This document shows, piece after piece, positions 43,568 through 52,128 of a stretch of DNA of 64,000 nt. The stretch spans positions 930,001 through 994,000 of the forward strand of contig NZ_CP098740.1 of the NCBI RefSeq assembly GCF_026167665.1. Reading direction: 5' to 3'. The position numbers were made by a program, and so were the translations under genes. Source of the DNA: Streptomyces drozdowiczii (GTDB lineage: Bacteria; Actinomycetota; Actinomycetes; Streptomycetales; Streptomycetaceae). Each line of letters starts with the position of its first letter. The stretch's first letter is position 1. The notes beneath the pieces are model-generated. The model searched no databases and had not been told where the DNA came from. It saw only the letters and a list, made by a program, of their open reading frames with translations.

Positions 43568-44059
43568 GTGACCACTACTGACTACGCCACGTATATCGCC
43601 GGTCTTCCCAAGGTGCTCGTCGGCGCGGCCTGCCTCTTCCGGGACGCGGGCGGCCGGGTGCTGCTGGTCGAGCCGAACTACCGGGAGGGGTGGACGCTGC
43701 CCGGCGGGACGGTCGAGTCGGCCGACGGGGAGGGGCCGCGCCAGGGCGCGCGCCGTGAGTCGCTGGAGGAGATCGGGCTCGACATCGAGCCGGGCCGGCT
43801 CCTCGTCGTGGACTGGGCGCGCGGCAGCGACCGGCCGCCGATTGTCGCGTACGTGTACGACGGCGGGGTGCTGGACGAGGAGCGGCTGAAGGCGATCCGG
43901 CTCCAGGAGTCGGAGCTGCTGTCCTGGAAGCTGGTCGAGCCGGCGGAGATCGACCAGTACCTGAAGGGTGCGCGCGCCTGGCGGACGCTCGCGGCGCTGA
44001 AGGCGCTGGAGTCCGGCACGGGCGCCGTGGAGCTGGAGGACGGGCGCCCCGTCGGCTGA
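43568..44059 (+). CDS. Nudix hydrolase
   Basis: A 163-residue Nudix protein. The metal-binding core RESLEEIGLD and the upstream Glu at the right distance are present, but the first Gly of the box is displaced by two residues (GGTVESADGEGP), so the box is slightly expanded. Substrates are nucleoside diphosphate derivatives of unknown identity. The GTG start has no strong ribosome-binding site and lies near the divergent kinase promoter, so the mRNA may be nearly leaderless. Confidence 0.88.
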   Translation: MTTTDYATYIAGLPKVLVGAACLFRDAGGRVLLVEPNYREGWTLPGGTVESADGEGPRQGARRESLEEIGLDIEPGRLLVVDWARGSDRPPIVAYVYDGGVLDEERLKAIRLQESELLSWKLVEPAEIDQYLKGARAWRTLAALKALESGTGAVELEDGRPVG

Positions 44060-44072
44060 GGCGGGGCGCCCG
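44041..44072. terminator. Hairpin enclosing the Nudix stop codon
   Basis: A perfect 11-base stem, CGGGCGCCCCG with CGGGGCGCCCG, has the Nudix TGA in its ten-base loop and ends one base before the 3' end of the opposing antitoxin gene. It probably terminates both transcripts in a very compact arrangement. Confidence 0.75.
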
Positions 44073-44073
44073 G

Positions 44074-44274
44074 TCAGCCCTGGGTCTCCGGCGGCCTGGT
44101 CTCGTCGTCGCGCGCGGTCTCCTCGCGTGCCGCGACGCGGGCCTCCGTGCGGTGGCCGCGCGCGATGTAGTCGCGTACGACGAGCTCGACCGCGTCCTGC
44201 GGGTTGCCGACCCCCGCGAGCACCATGACCTCGACCACGAGTTCCGCGTCGAGGCTGATCGCTACCTTCGCCAT
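44074..44274 (-). CDS. VapB-family antitoxin-like ribbon-helix-helix protein (orphan)
   Basis: A 66-residue protein, MAKVAISLDAELVVEVMVLA at its start and ALELVVRDYIARG-like helix after it (here AVELVVRDYIARG), matching the DUF2191/VapB ribbon-helix-helix pattern, with an acidic tail. VapB antitoxins bind DNA and neutralise a PIN-domain VapC. No toxin gene lies on either side, so it is an orphan or works with a distant partner. It lies 39 bases from the divergent methyltransferase gene, which it may regulate. Confidence 0.75.
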   Translation of the reverse strand: MAKVAISLDAELVVEVMVLAGVGNPQDAVELVVRDYIARGHRTEARVAAREETARDDETRPPETQG

Positions 44275-44313
44275 GGCGCGACGGTAGCACCGCGCCCCGG
44301 TACGGTCCCGGGC

Positions 44314-44985
44314 ATGACTCTCCGCGCCACCCGGGCCTCGTACGACACCGTCGCCGCCGACTACGCCGCGCTCCTCGCGGACGAGCTGGCGGCGAAGCAC
44401 CTGGACCGGGCGATGCTCGGCGCCTTCGCCGCGTATGTGGAGGCGGGCGGGGGCGGCCCGGTCGCCGATCTCGGCTGCGGGCCGGGGCGGGTCACCGCGT
44501 ATCTGCGGGACCTCGGCCTCGACGCCTCCGGCACGGACCTCTCCCCCGGCATGGTCGCCGAGGCCCGGCGGCGCTACCCGGAGCTGCGGTTCGAGGTGGG
44601 CACGATGAGCGCGCTGGACCTGCCCGACGGCTCGCTGGGCGGGGCCGTCGCCTGGTACTCGCTCGTGCATACGCCGCCGGAGGAGCTGGGGCCGTACACG
44701 GCCGAATTCCACCGGGTCCTGGCCCCCGGCGGCCATCTGCTCCTCGCCTTCAAGGCGGGCGAGGACGAGGGCGTGCGGCTTGAGCACGCGTACGGGCACC
44801 CCGTGGACCTGGACGTCTACCGCTTCGACCCGGACCGGGTGGCGGGGCTGCTGGAGGGGGCCGGGTTCGAGGTGCGGGCGCGCCTCGTGCGGGCGGCCGA
44901 CCCGGAGGAGCGCACTCCGCAGGCGTTCCTGATCGCGCGGCGTCCGATCGGGTCAGGTAGTGTGGACGGCTGCGAAGGGGAGTAG
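44314..44985 (+). CDS. Class I SAM-dependent methyltransferase
   Basis: A 223-residue methyltransferase with motif I VADLGCGPGRVTAYLRDLGL and the acidic GTDLSPGMVAEARRRYPEL segment. The substrate is unknown. Its last codons and stop (TAG at 44983-44985) lie inside the conserved GGGGAGTAG motif of the riboswitch of the next gene. The ATG start has no obvious ribosome-binding site. Confidence 0.87.
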   Translation: MTLRATRASYDTVAADYAALLADELAAKHLDRAMLGAFAAYVEAGGGGPVADLGCGPGRVTAYLRDLGLDASGTDLSPGMVAEARRRYPELRFEVGTMSALDLPDGSLGGAVAWYSLVHTPPEELGPYTAEFHRVLAPGGHLLLAFKAGEDEGVRLEHAYGHPVDLDVYRFDPDRVAGLLEGAGFEVRARLVRAADPEERTPQAFLIARRPIGSGSVDGCEGE

Positions 44986-45078
44986 CCCCGCAAACCGGTC
45001 GTCGACACACTGGAACCCCGGTTCCCGGTGGCCGGGCTCGTGGATCATCACGGGTGGGCGAGACCTTCGGTCAGGTAT
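44969..45078 (+). promoter_or_regulatory. yybP-ykoY (Mn2+) riboswitch
   Basis: The conserved 5' element AAGGGGAGTAGC and the 3' element GCGAGACCTTCGG are both present at the usual separation. CGAAGG (44973-44978) pairs with CCTTCG (45064-45069) to form the basal stem, and inner hairpins fill the region (for example ACCGGTCG). A TAGTGT hexamer at 44958-44963 would place a transcription start right at the stem. The class senses Mn2+ and typically controls manganese or cation exporters, which fits the GDT1 gene that follows. Confidence 0.9.
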
Positions 45079-45192
45079 GACACGCCCACGCCCCGTGGGC
45101 CGTGCCGTCATGCCGGGCCGAGTGGTCCTCCGAAACGCCGACCGGCACTTCGCGGAGATCCGGGGCCCGGCTCGTACAGAAAGCCACCCGGA

Positions 45193-45777
45193 ATGCATCT
45201 CGACCCCCTGGCGATCATCACCGCTTTCGGGCTGATCTTCCTCGCCGAACTCCCGGACAAGACGATGTTCGCGTCGCTCGCCATGGGCACGCGCATGCGC
45301 CCGCTCTACGTCTGGTTCGGCACCTCGTCCGCGTTCATCGTGCATGTCGCCATCGCGGTGGGCGCGGGCGGGCTGCTCGGTCTGCTGCCCGACTGGATCG
45401 TCAAGCTGGTGTCCGCCTCGCTCTTCGCGTTCGGCGCGTTCATGCTGCTGCGCGGGGGCGGGGACGACGAGGACGACGAGGCAGGCCCGAAGACGGTGAC
45501 CGGGTTCTGGCCGGTGTACTCGACGGCCTTCATGGCCGTGTTCATCAGCGAGTGGGGCGACCTCACGCAGATCACAACTGCCAACCTGGCGGCGAGCAAC
45601 GGGACTTGGTCCACCGCGATCGGTTCCGCCGCCGCCCTGATGTCCGTGTCCGCGCTGGCGCTGCTCGCGGGCCGGTTCATCGCGAAGCGCGTACCGCTGA
45701 AGACCGTGCAGCGGGTCGGCGGGCTGTGCATGCTGGGCCTGGCGATCTGGACGGTGATCGAGATCTTCACCGGCTGA
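45193..45777 (+). CDS. TMEM165/GDT1 family cation (Mn2+/Ca2+) exporter
   Basis: A 194-residue membrane protein with six predicted helices and the two E-x-G-D-type family motifs in LAELPDKTMFAS and ISEWGDLTQITT. The acidic loop GDDEDDEAG separates the two halves, an inverted-repeat topology. GDT1 proteins export Mn2+ or Ca2+ in exchange for H+; in bacteria several (MneA-like) are manganese exporters. The upstream yybP-ykoY riboswitch supports manganese as the substrate. The ribosome-binding site is poor, consistent with riboswitch control of translation. Confidence 0.92.
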   Translation: MHLDPLAIITAFGLIFLAELPDKTMFASLAMGTRMRPLYVWFGTSSAFIVHVAIAVGAGGLLGLLPDWIVKLVSASLFAFGAFMLLRGGGDDEDDEAGPKTVTGFWPVYSTAFMAVFISEWGDLTQITTANLAASNGTWSTAIGSAAALMSVSALALLAGRFIAKRVPLKTVQRVGGLCMLGLAIWTVIEIFTG

Positions 45778-45790
45778 GTTGCGTATGTGC

Positions 45791-45840
45791 CGTACGGCGA
45801 AGGGCCCCGCACGAGCGTGTGCGGGGCCCTTCGCCGTACG
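45791..45840. terminator. Very strong bidirectional terminator
   Basis: A perfect 22-base stem, starting CGTACGGCGAAGGGCCCCGC, with a six-base loop, lies between the convergent exporter and ogt genes. The AAGGGCC/GGCCCTT part gives A and T on the outer flanks in both directions. Confidence 0.93.
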
Positions 45841-45845
45841 CGCGG

Positions 45846-46346
45846 TCAGAACAGCGCCGGGGTGCTCGCCTCCGTACCGTTCTCGAACGCCAGCAGGCGC
45901 TGCTTGCGGTCCAGGCCGCCCCCGTAGCCGGTGAGGCCGCCCGAGGCTCCGATCACCCGGTGGCAGGGCACGATGATGCCGACCGGGTTCTTGCCGTTGG
46001 CCAGGCCCACCGCCCGGGAGGCCCCGGGCTTGCCCAGGTTCTCGGCGAGTTCCCCGTACGAGCGGGTCTCGCCGTACGGGATGAGCCGCAGCTGCTCCCA
46101 GACGCTGCGCTGGAACGGGGTGCCGTCCAGGTGCAACGGCAGGTCGAAGTCGCGCAGTGCGCCGGCGAAGTAGGCGTCGAGCTGGCGGATCGCCTCGGCG
46201 AAGGGGCGTGGATCGGGTACGCCGAAGGTCTCCTCCGGGGGCCGGTGGCGCTGGCCGGTCATGTAGAGGCCGGCGAGGACCCCGTCGGTGGCGACGAGGG
46301 TCAGCGGGCCGTAGGGGCTGTCGGTGACGGTGTGCTGCCGGGTCAC
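45846..46346 (-). CDS. ogt: Methylated-DNA--[protein]-cysteine S-methyltransferase
   Basis: A 166-residue O6-alkylguanine-DNA alkyltransferase that removes alkyl groups in a suicide reaction. The acceptor is C128 in [11 protein letters not shown]; the helix-turn-helix region [20 protein letters not shown] lies before it. The GTG start overlaps the stop of the Ada-AlkA gene (GTGA), so the two repair proteins are translationally coupled. Confidence 0.95.
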   Translation of the reverse strand: MTRQHTVTDSPYGPLTLVATDGVLAGLYMTGQRHRPPEETFGVPDPRPFAEAIRQLDAYFAGALRDFDLPLHLDGTPFQRSVWEQLRLIPYGETRSYGELAENLGKPGASRAVGLANGKNPVGIIVPCHRVIGASGGLTGYGGGLDRKQRLLAFENGTEASTPALF

Positions 46347-47833
46347 GGGGCACTCCCTTCCGCGTCCGGGAGGTGGTTGATGGGGTGGTCGTCCACGGTC
46401 CAGAGGTACTGGACGGCGTACGCCCGCCAGGGGCGCCAGCCGGCAGCGCGGGCGGTGAGCGCGGCCGGGGTGGCGGGCAGGCCGAGGTGCTGGGCTGACC
46501 TGCGGATGCCGAGGTCGGTGGGGAGGAAGGCGTCCGGGTCGCCGAGGGCGCGCATCGCGATGACTTCCACGGTCCAGGGGCCGAAGCCGGGCAGCGCGGC
46601 CAGGTCGGCGCGGGCCCGGTCCCAGTCGGAGTCGGGGCCCAGGCGCAGCGAGCCGTCCGCGAGGGCCTGGACGAGGGTGGTGAGCGTGCGGCGGCGGCTG
46701 CGCGGGAGGGCCAGCTGCTCGGGGTCGAGTCCGGCCAGCGCCTCCGGGTCCGGGAAGAGGTGGGTGAGTCCGCCCTCGGGGTCGTCCACCGGGGTGCCGT
46801 GCGCGGTGACCAGCCGGGCGGCGTGGGTGCGGGCGGCGGCGGTGGACACCTGCTGGCCGAGCACGGCGCGGACGGCGAACTCGGCGCCGTCGACGGTCCT
46901 CGGCACCCGGCGGCCCGGTGCCGCGTCGACCAGCGGGGCGAGCAGCGGGTCGGTGCGCAGCTGCTCGTCCACGGCGACCGGGTCGGCGTCCAGGTCGAGG
47001 AGCCAGCGGCAGCGGCTGATGGCGAGGGTCAGGTCGCGCGGGTCGGTGAGGGAGAGCCGGCAGGCGATGTGGTCGGGGCGCGGGGTGAGCGCGACGATGC
47101 CGTGGCCGTGCGGCAGGGCGAGGGTGCGGCGGTACGCGCCGTCGCGCCACTCCTCGACGCCGGGGACGGCGGTCGCGGCGAGGTGGCCGAAGAGGTTGCT
47201 GGGGTTGAGCGGGGCGCGGTACGGCAGGCGCAGCGTGATGACGCCCGGGGTGGCGGGCGCGGGTGCGGTGCGGGCGGCCCGGGTGCGCAGTTCGCCGGGG
47301 GCGAGGGCGAAGACCTCGCGGACGGTGTCGTTGAAGGTCCGCACGGAGGAGAACCCGGCGGCGAAGGCGATCTCGGCCATGGGCAGCCCGGTGGTCTCGA
47401 TGAGCACGCGGGCGGTCTGGGCGCGCTGGGCGCGGGCCAGGGCGAGCGGTCCGGCGCCCAGCTCGGCGAGCAGCTGGCGTTCGATCTGGCGGGGCGAGTA
47501 GCCGAGGCGGGCGGCGAGGCCGGGGACGCCTTCGCGGTCCACGACGCCGTCCCGGATGAGCCGTATCGCGCGGGCCACCGAGTCGGCGCGGGCGTTCCAC
47601 TCCGGGGACCCGGGGCTGGTGTCGGGGCGGCACCGCTTGCAGGCCCGGAACCCGGCCTGCTGGCAGGCGGCCGCGCTGGGGTAGAACGTCATGTTCTCGG
47701 CCTTGGGCGGCACGACGGGGCAGCTCGGGCGGCAGTAGATCCGGGTGGTCAGGACGGCGGTGAAGAACCAGCCGTCGAAGCGGGCGTCCTTGGACCGGAC
47801 CGCCCGGACGCAGCGCTCGGTGTCGGTGTGCAT
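46343..47833 (-). CDS. Ada-type regulator fused to AlkA 3-methyladenine DNA glycosylase
   Basis: 496 residues. The N-terminal Ada zinc/methyl-acceptor domain (about 1-80) has the four cysteines of [12 protein letters not shown] and ACKRCRPD. An AraC-type helix-turn-helix follows (about 85-185, [16 protein letters not shown]), then an AlkA glycosylase (about 195-490) with the HhH motif [18 protein letters not shown] and catalytic Asp in [10 protein letters not shown]. It should sense methyl-phosphotriesters and activate its own operon while excising alkylated bases. The guanine methyltransferase is the separate gene that follows. Confidence 0.95.
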   Translation of the reverse strand: MHTDTERCVRAVRSKDARFDGWFFTAVLTTRIYCRPSCPVVPPKAENMTFYPSAAACQQAGFRACKRCRPDTSPGSPEWNARADSVARAIRLIRDGVVDREGVPGLAARLGYSPRQIERQLLAELGAGPLALARAQRAQTARVLIETTGLPMAEIAFAAGFSSVRTFNDTVREVFALAPGELRTRAARTAPAPATPGVITLRLPYRAPLNPSNLFGHLAATAVPGVEEWRDGAYRRTLALPHGHGIVALTPRPDHIACRLSLTDPRDLTLAISRCRWLLDLDADPVAVDEQLRTDPLLAPLVDAAPGRRVPRTVDGAEFAVRAVLGQQVSTAAARTHAARLVTAHGTPVDDPEGGLTHLFPDPEALAGLDPEQLALPRSRRRTLTTLVQALADGSLRLGPDSDWDRARADLAALPGFGPWTVEVIAMRALGDPDAFLPTDLGIRRSAQHLGLPATPAALTARAAGWRPWRAYAVQYLWTVDDHPINHLPDAEGSAP

Positions 47834-47880
47834 GGTTCAAGGATGGGCCACCGGTGGGGCGGGTGGCTGGCGGAAATCCG

Positions 47881-47921
47881 ACATGGGCGTCGGGCTGCCT
47901 GGGGCTGCCCGACGCCCGTGT
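47881..47921 (-). terminator. Terminator after the aldehyde dehydrogenase gene
   Basis: A 15-base stem with one G-T pair (ACATGGGCGTCGGGC with GCCCGACGCCCGTGT) and an 11-base loop, just beyond the dehydrogenase stop and before the Ada-AlkA start region. Confidence 0.8.
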
Positions 47922-47929
47922 CTCCTGGT

Positions 47930-49642
47930 TCAGCCGCGCAGGGCCGAGGCGAAGATCCCCGGGAGCCGGGTCGCCTTCGGGTCCGCGGTGTAGGCGGTGA
48001 GGCGTTCCATGGTTGTGCGGCCGGTGCGGTTGGTGACGTAGTACGGCGGGCGCGGGGACAGGGACGGGGAGCCGGTGAACAGGCCGCGCGGGGCGGGTGC
48101 GAAGGGGGCGCGTACGACGGTCTTCTCGACGTGCTCCAGCATGAACGCGTTGTGCACGAAGCCGACCCCGCTGCCGATGTCCTGGCGGCTGTGCCCGGGG
48201 AAGGCGCCCCAGGGGGTGTAGCCGAGCAGGAAGCCGAACGCCGACCAGCAGTTGACGCCGAGGGTGCCGTAGCGGAGCCCCGCGATCGCCTCCTCGACCG
48301 CGCTGCGGTGGGCGCGTTCGGTGCGGGGGTGGACCAGCAGGGTCGCGCCGAGGGTGCCGGGGAGCCGGTCGTTCGCGAACTCCGTCGCCGCGCGCAGGAA
48401 TGCGGGGGCGTCGGCACCCGGCAGCCGTACGACTCCGAGGGCGCTGGCGAACACCTCGATGTCGAGCATCGGGTCGCCCATGTCCGTGATGTCGGGCACC
48501 AGCAGGCGGCAGGCGGCCTCGCCGTGGGTCTCGGCGTCCGGGTGCGCGCGGACGACCGCTTCGAGGCGGTCGGCGGCGCCGGGGTAGTAGTCGGCGCGGG
48601 GCGGGAGTTCGCGCAGCACCCGGCGGATCTCGGCGAGCAGCCGTTCGGTGCCGTCCCACGCGCGGGGGACGACGAGGATCTGGCTGGCGACGCAGTTGTG
48701 GCCGGAGTTGTTCATCTTGCTGGTGACGATGTGCTCGGCCTGGAAGCGGAAGTCCGCCGCACTCCACGGTCCCGGGGTCACGATGCAGGGGCTGACGCCG
48801 CCGAGTTCGCTGGTGAACGGCTTGTCGTTGAGCGGGGTGTCCTCGCTCCTGCGCCGCTCGGCCTGCTCGTCGGTGCCCCAGACGATCGCGTCGTGGGTGC
48901 GTTCGCTGCCGGTGACGTGGATGGTGTCGACGCCGTCGTGGGTGGTGAGGTAGGCGCCGGTCTCGGCCCCGCCGTCCACGAAGCGCACCCAGCCCTTCTC
49001 GATGAACTCGGCGAACACCTCCTCGAAGTGCGGGCGCAGATAGGCGTTCACGGGGTTCATCTTGGCGAGGACGACCTCGCCCTCCGCGTACAGCTTGTGC
49101 AGGATGTCGAGCGGGGTGATCGCGGGGACGTTGCCCGCGCCCAGGACCAGGGCGACGGCCGGGCGGCCCTGGCGGCCCCGGAACTCCCCCGCCGCGTCGG
49201 CCAGCGCCTGCGCCCGGGTGGTCCCGGGCAGGGTCCACACCTCGGCGGTGAACCCGTTGAGCAGGAGGCGGTCCGTCCCGGTGGCGGGGAAGACGTCGAC
49301 CAGGACGCGGCCCCCGCGTTCGCGGACGGCCGTGCGGTCGACCGGGTCCTGTCCGGCGGCGAGCCTGCGCAGTACGTGGAGGTAGGCGCTCACCGTCTGG
49401 GCCAGGGCCCAGGGGGCGGTGACCCAGTCCTCGGCGGCCCAGGCCGAGTCGGCGGCGTACCCCTTCGCGGCGGCGGCGTCGGCGACCATGGCGGGCGCGG
49501 TCTCGGCGATGCGCGGGAGCATGCGCTCCAGGAGGGCGACGCGTTCGGGGAGCGGGGTGGCGGTCCAGGCGCCGGCCCGGTCGCGGAGGCCGGCGACGGC
49601 GAGGTCGAGCGAGCTGGAGTCGAGTGCGGGGGCGGCGCTCAC
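47930..49642 (-). CDS. Aldehyde dehydrogenase family protein
   Basis: 570 residues, longer than the usual 480-500. The catalytic cysteine is in [15 protein letters not shown] and the general-base glutamate in [12 protein letters not shown], so the active site looks intact, although the cysteine loop (GHNCVAS) differs from the standard GQxCxA. The cofactor is NAD(P). It is the third gene of a unit with the dioxygenase and MFS genes and probably oxidises an aldehyde formed by the dioxygenase. Confidence 0.85.
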   Translation of the reverse strand: MSAAPALDSSSLDLAVAGLRDRAGAWTATPLPERVALLERMLPRIAETAPAMVADAAAAKGYAADSAWAAEDWVTAPWALAQTVSAYLHVLRRLAAGQDPVDRTAVRERGGRVLVDVFPATGTDRLLLNGFTAEVWTLPGTTRAQALADAAGEFRGRQGRPAVALVLGAGNVPAITPLDILHKLYAEGEVVLAKMNPVNAYLRPHFEEVFAEFIEKGWVRFVDGGAETGAYLTTHDGVDTIHVTGSERTHDAIVWGTDEQAERRRSEDTPLNDKPFTSELGGVSPCIVTPGPWSAADFRFQAEHIVTSKMNNSGHNCVASQILVVPRAWDGTERLLAEIRRVLRELPPRADYYPGAADRLEAVVRAHPDAETHGEAACRLLVPDITDMGDPMLDIEVFASALGVVRLPGADAPAFLRAATEFANDRLPGTLGATLLVHPRTERAHRSAVEEAIAGLRYGTLGVNCWSAFGFLLGYTPWGAFPGHSRQDIGSGVGFVHNAFMLEHVEKTVVRAPFAPAPRGLFTGSPSLSPRPPYYVTNRTGRTTMERLTAYTADPKATRLPGIFASALRG

Positions 49643-49679
49643 GGGCGGGCTCCTTGGGTGGGTCCGGTGGGGGGACGGG

Positions 49680-50981
49680 TCAGGGGGTCGGGCGGGCCGC
49701 GTCGCGGGCCGGGTCGATGAGCCAGAAGGATGCCGCAGCCCCCAGTACGAGGAGAAGACCGGAGAGCACGACGGCGTTCTGGTAGCCGCCGGTCCCGTGG
49801 GCGTCGACGAGGGCGCCGACGACGGCCGGGGCGGCCAGTCCGGCCAGGGTGACCAGGGCGTTCATGACGCCCAGCGCGCCGCCCGCCCTGGTGGGCGGGG
49901 CCAGTTCGCTGACGGTGGTCGCCGCGACGGCCGCGTACGAACCGCCGAACCCGAAGCCGAGGGCGATCAGCACCGTCTTGGCCGTGGTGCCGTCCGCGAG
50001 CGGGACGGCCAGGCAGCACAGGGCGCCGAGCCCGAGCAGCGTGCCGCCGACCCAGCCCCGGGCGCGGCGGCTGCCGACGCCGCGCCGCATCAGCCGTCCG
50101 GTGGCCCCGGCCTGGGCGAGCAGGACGACGGCGCCGATGGTCCAGGGGGCGACGACGACGATGCCCGCCTCGCCGGCCGTGTAGCCGAGGGCGTTGCGGA
50201 GGTAGGACGGCAGCCAGACCAGCATGAGGGCGACGGTCCAGTAGCTGGTGAAGTAGGCGAAGGTGGCGCCGATCCAGGTGCGGCTGGTGAGGATCGCGCG
50301 GTACGGGACCGGGGCGGCGGGCACCTCCTCGGGTACCGGCGCCGGGGCGGTGTCCACGCGGTGTCCGCCGTCGGCGCCGAGCACCTTCCAGACGGCGGCC
50401 CAGACGAGGCCCACGCCCGCCAGGACCCACAGCGCCGTGCGCCAGCCGTGGTGCTGGATGACCCAGGAGAGGCCGGGCGCGGAGGTGATCACGCCGAGCG
50501 TGACGCCGAGGGTGATCAGGGCGCCCGGCAGGTTGCGCCGGTCGTTCGGGAACCAGGCGAGGGTGGCCTGCTGGGCCACGGGGAAGGCCGGGCCCTCGGC
50601 CGCGCCGAGGAAGACCCGGGAGGCGACGAGGACGGCGAGGCCGCCGCCGATCGCCGCGGGCACCTGGGCCACGGACCAGAGCAGCGCCATGATCAGCAGC
50701 AGGATCTTCGGCGAGACCCGGTCGGCGGCGAGCCCGACCAGGACGGCCGCGACGGAGAAGAGCAGGAAGAACGCGCCGTTGACGAGGCCGAACTGAGTGG
50801 CACTCAGGTGCAGGTCCGCGCGGATCTCGTCGGCGGCGAGGCCGAGGACGGACTTGTCGGCGAAGTTGACCATCATGAAGACCACGAGGAGCACGGTCAC
50901 CGTCCAGGCCCGGGTGCGGGTGCCGGCGGGTGCCACCGTTTCGGTGGGGTGCTGGGGCCGTTCGATCGGTGCCGCGGTCAT
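49680..50981 (-). CDS. MFS transporter, anion:cation symporter-like
   Basis: A 433-residue 12-helix major facilitator. The segment FADKSVLGLAADEIRADL in helix 1 and GLAADRVSPKILLLIMALLW (motif A) resemble the ACS/aromatic-acid or phthalate permease families. It presumably imports the substrate of the dioxygenase encoded 30 bases upstream. The compound cannot be named from sequence. Confidence 0.87.
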   Translation of the reverse strand: MTAAPIERPQHPTETVAPAGTRTRAWTVTVLLVVFMMVNFADKSVLGLAADEIRADLHLSATQFGLVNGAFFLLFSVAAVLVGLAADRVSPKILLLIMALLWSVAQVPAAIGGGLAVLVASRVFLGAAEGPAFPVAQQATLAWFPNDRRNLPGALITLGVTLGVITSAPGLSWVIQHHGWRTALWVLAGVGLVWAAVWKVLGADGGHRVDTAPAPVPEEVPAAPVPYRAILTSRTWIGATFAYFTSYWTVALMLVWLPSYLRNALGYTAGEAGIVVVAPWTIGAVVLLAQAGATGRLMRRGVGSRRARGWVGGTLLGLGALCCLAVPLADGTTAKTVLIALGFGFGGSYAAVAATTVSELAPPTRAGGALGVMNALVTLAGLAAPAVVGALVDAHGTGGYQNAVVLSGLLLVLGAAASFWLIDPARDAARPTP

Positions 50982-51011
50982 GGGATCTCCTGGGAAGGGG
51001 GTGCGGAGGGG

Positions 51012-51935
51012 TCAGGAGAGCGGCACGCCGGCGATGGCAATGCGCTCCATGATCCGGCGCTGCGGGAAGTAGTCGTTGATCGCGTAGTGCTGGGTGGCGA
51101 TGTTGTCCCAGATGGCGATCGAGTCGGCCTCCCAGTGGAAGCGGACCTGGTACTCGGGGATGCGGGCCTGGAGGACCAGGATGTCGAGCAGTTCGCGGCT
51201 CTCGGCGTCGGAGAGGCCGTTGATGCGGGTGCTGAAGGGCTCGTTGACGTAGAGGGTCTTGCGGCCGCTGCGCGGGTGGCGGACGACGACCGGGTGCTCG
51301 ACCTGGGGCCAGGACTTGCGGAACTCGGCCTTCTGCTCGTCGTTCATGAGGGCGCCCCAGCTGGGTGCCCAGTCGTGCACGGCGGTGAGCGCGGCGATGC
51401 GGGCCTTCAGGTCGTCGGGCAGGTTGTCGTAGGCGGCGGCCATGTCCGCCCACATGGTGTCGCCGCCCGCCGCGGGCACCTCCACGGCGCGCAGGACGGA
51501 GCCGAGCGCCGGGTTGGCCATGAACGAGTGGTCGCTGTGCCAGATGTTCTTGTTGCCGGCGGCCTTGGCGTCCTTGGCGAGGCGCGAGACGCCGGCCGTC
51601 CCGGTCTTCGGGAAGAACGGGTTGGGCTCCGGCGGGCCCCAGACGCCGGACAGGGCGAGCTGGTGCTCGGCGGTGAAGCCGGTCTGCTTGCGGAAGAAGA
51701 TCACCTTCCACTCCAGCAGCGCCTGGCGCAGCTCCTCGGCCAGCTCCTCGGTGATCGGGCGGGTCAGGTCGACCCCGTCGAGCACGGCGCCGAAGTGCGG
51801 GGTGAGCGGGCTGATCCCGACCTGCCGGTACGTGGCCGGCTCGGCGCCGGGCGCGAGCCGTTCGAGGGTCCGGCTCCCGTAGTGCATGAGCGGCTTGTCC
51901 AGGACCGGCTTGGGGTTCGTGACAGCGGTCTGCAT
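51012..51935 (-). CDS. TauD/TfdA family Fe(II)/2-oxoglutarate dioxygenase
   Basis: A 307-residue dioxygenase. The iron facial triad is H133 and D135 in WHSDHSFMANP and H283 in TQHYAINDY, with the 2-oxoglutarate arginine in the following QRRIMERI. Relatives hydroxylate taurine, alkyl sulfates, aryloxyalkanoates or other acids and release an aldehyde or ketone. First gene of the dioxygenase-transporter-aldehyde dehydrogenase operon. Sulfonate desulfonation is possible, given the sulfatase genes 6 kb away, but not shown. Confidence 0.9.
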   Translation of the reverse strand: MQTAVTNPKPVLDKPLMHYGSRTLERLAPGAEPATYRQVGISPLTPHFGAVLDGVDLTRPITEELAEELRQALLEWKVIFFRKQTGFTAEHQLALSGVWGPPEPNPFFPKTGTAGVSRLAKDAKAAGNKNIWHSDHSFMANPALGSVLRAVEVPAAGGDTMWADMAAAYDNLPDDLKARIAALTAVHDWAPSWGALMNDEQKAEFRKSWPQVEHPVVVRHPRSGRKTLYVNEPFSTRINGLSDAESRELLDILVLQARIPEYQVRFHWEADSIAIWDNIATQHYAINDYFPQRRIMERIAIAGVPLS

Positions 51936-51961
51936 GGGTATTCCTCCCGGCGGTGCGCTAA

Positions 51962-51969
51962 TTACGTAA
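51962..51969. promoter_or_regulatory. Palindrome TTACGTAA, candidate TetR operator
   Basis: An eight-base perfect palindrome about 27 bases upstream of the dioxygenase start, in an AT-rich patch with GATACT/ATATCGAT promoter-like sequence on the minus strand. The TetR gene lies directly upstream in the same orientation and is the natural candidate to bind here. The rest of the 193-base gap shows nothing. Confidence 0.45.
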
Positions 51970-52128
51970 CGAGCAGTATCGATATAGCCGGGCGGCGGGG
52001 CAAGGGGTGTGGCGAGGTGATTTACCGGTGGATTCGGTGACCGTCCGGGGGTGGGTTCCGTGACGGTCCGCCCCGGTTCCGGGCATGCGGAAGCGCCCGG
52101 CGGCGGGCCGGGTCAGGGACGAAGGGCG

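Noticed and set aside
45846..49238. 1130-residue minus-strand frame ending with the Ogt sequence
   Set aside because: Only the last 166 residues are real. The upstream part is an out-of-frame reading of the Ada-AlkA and aldehyde dehydrogenase genes.
46760..49720. 986-residue plus-strand frame
   Set aside because: Antisense shadow of the Ada-AlkA and aldehyde dehydrogenase genes, with no recognisable domain or start signal.
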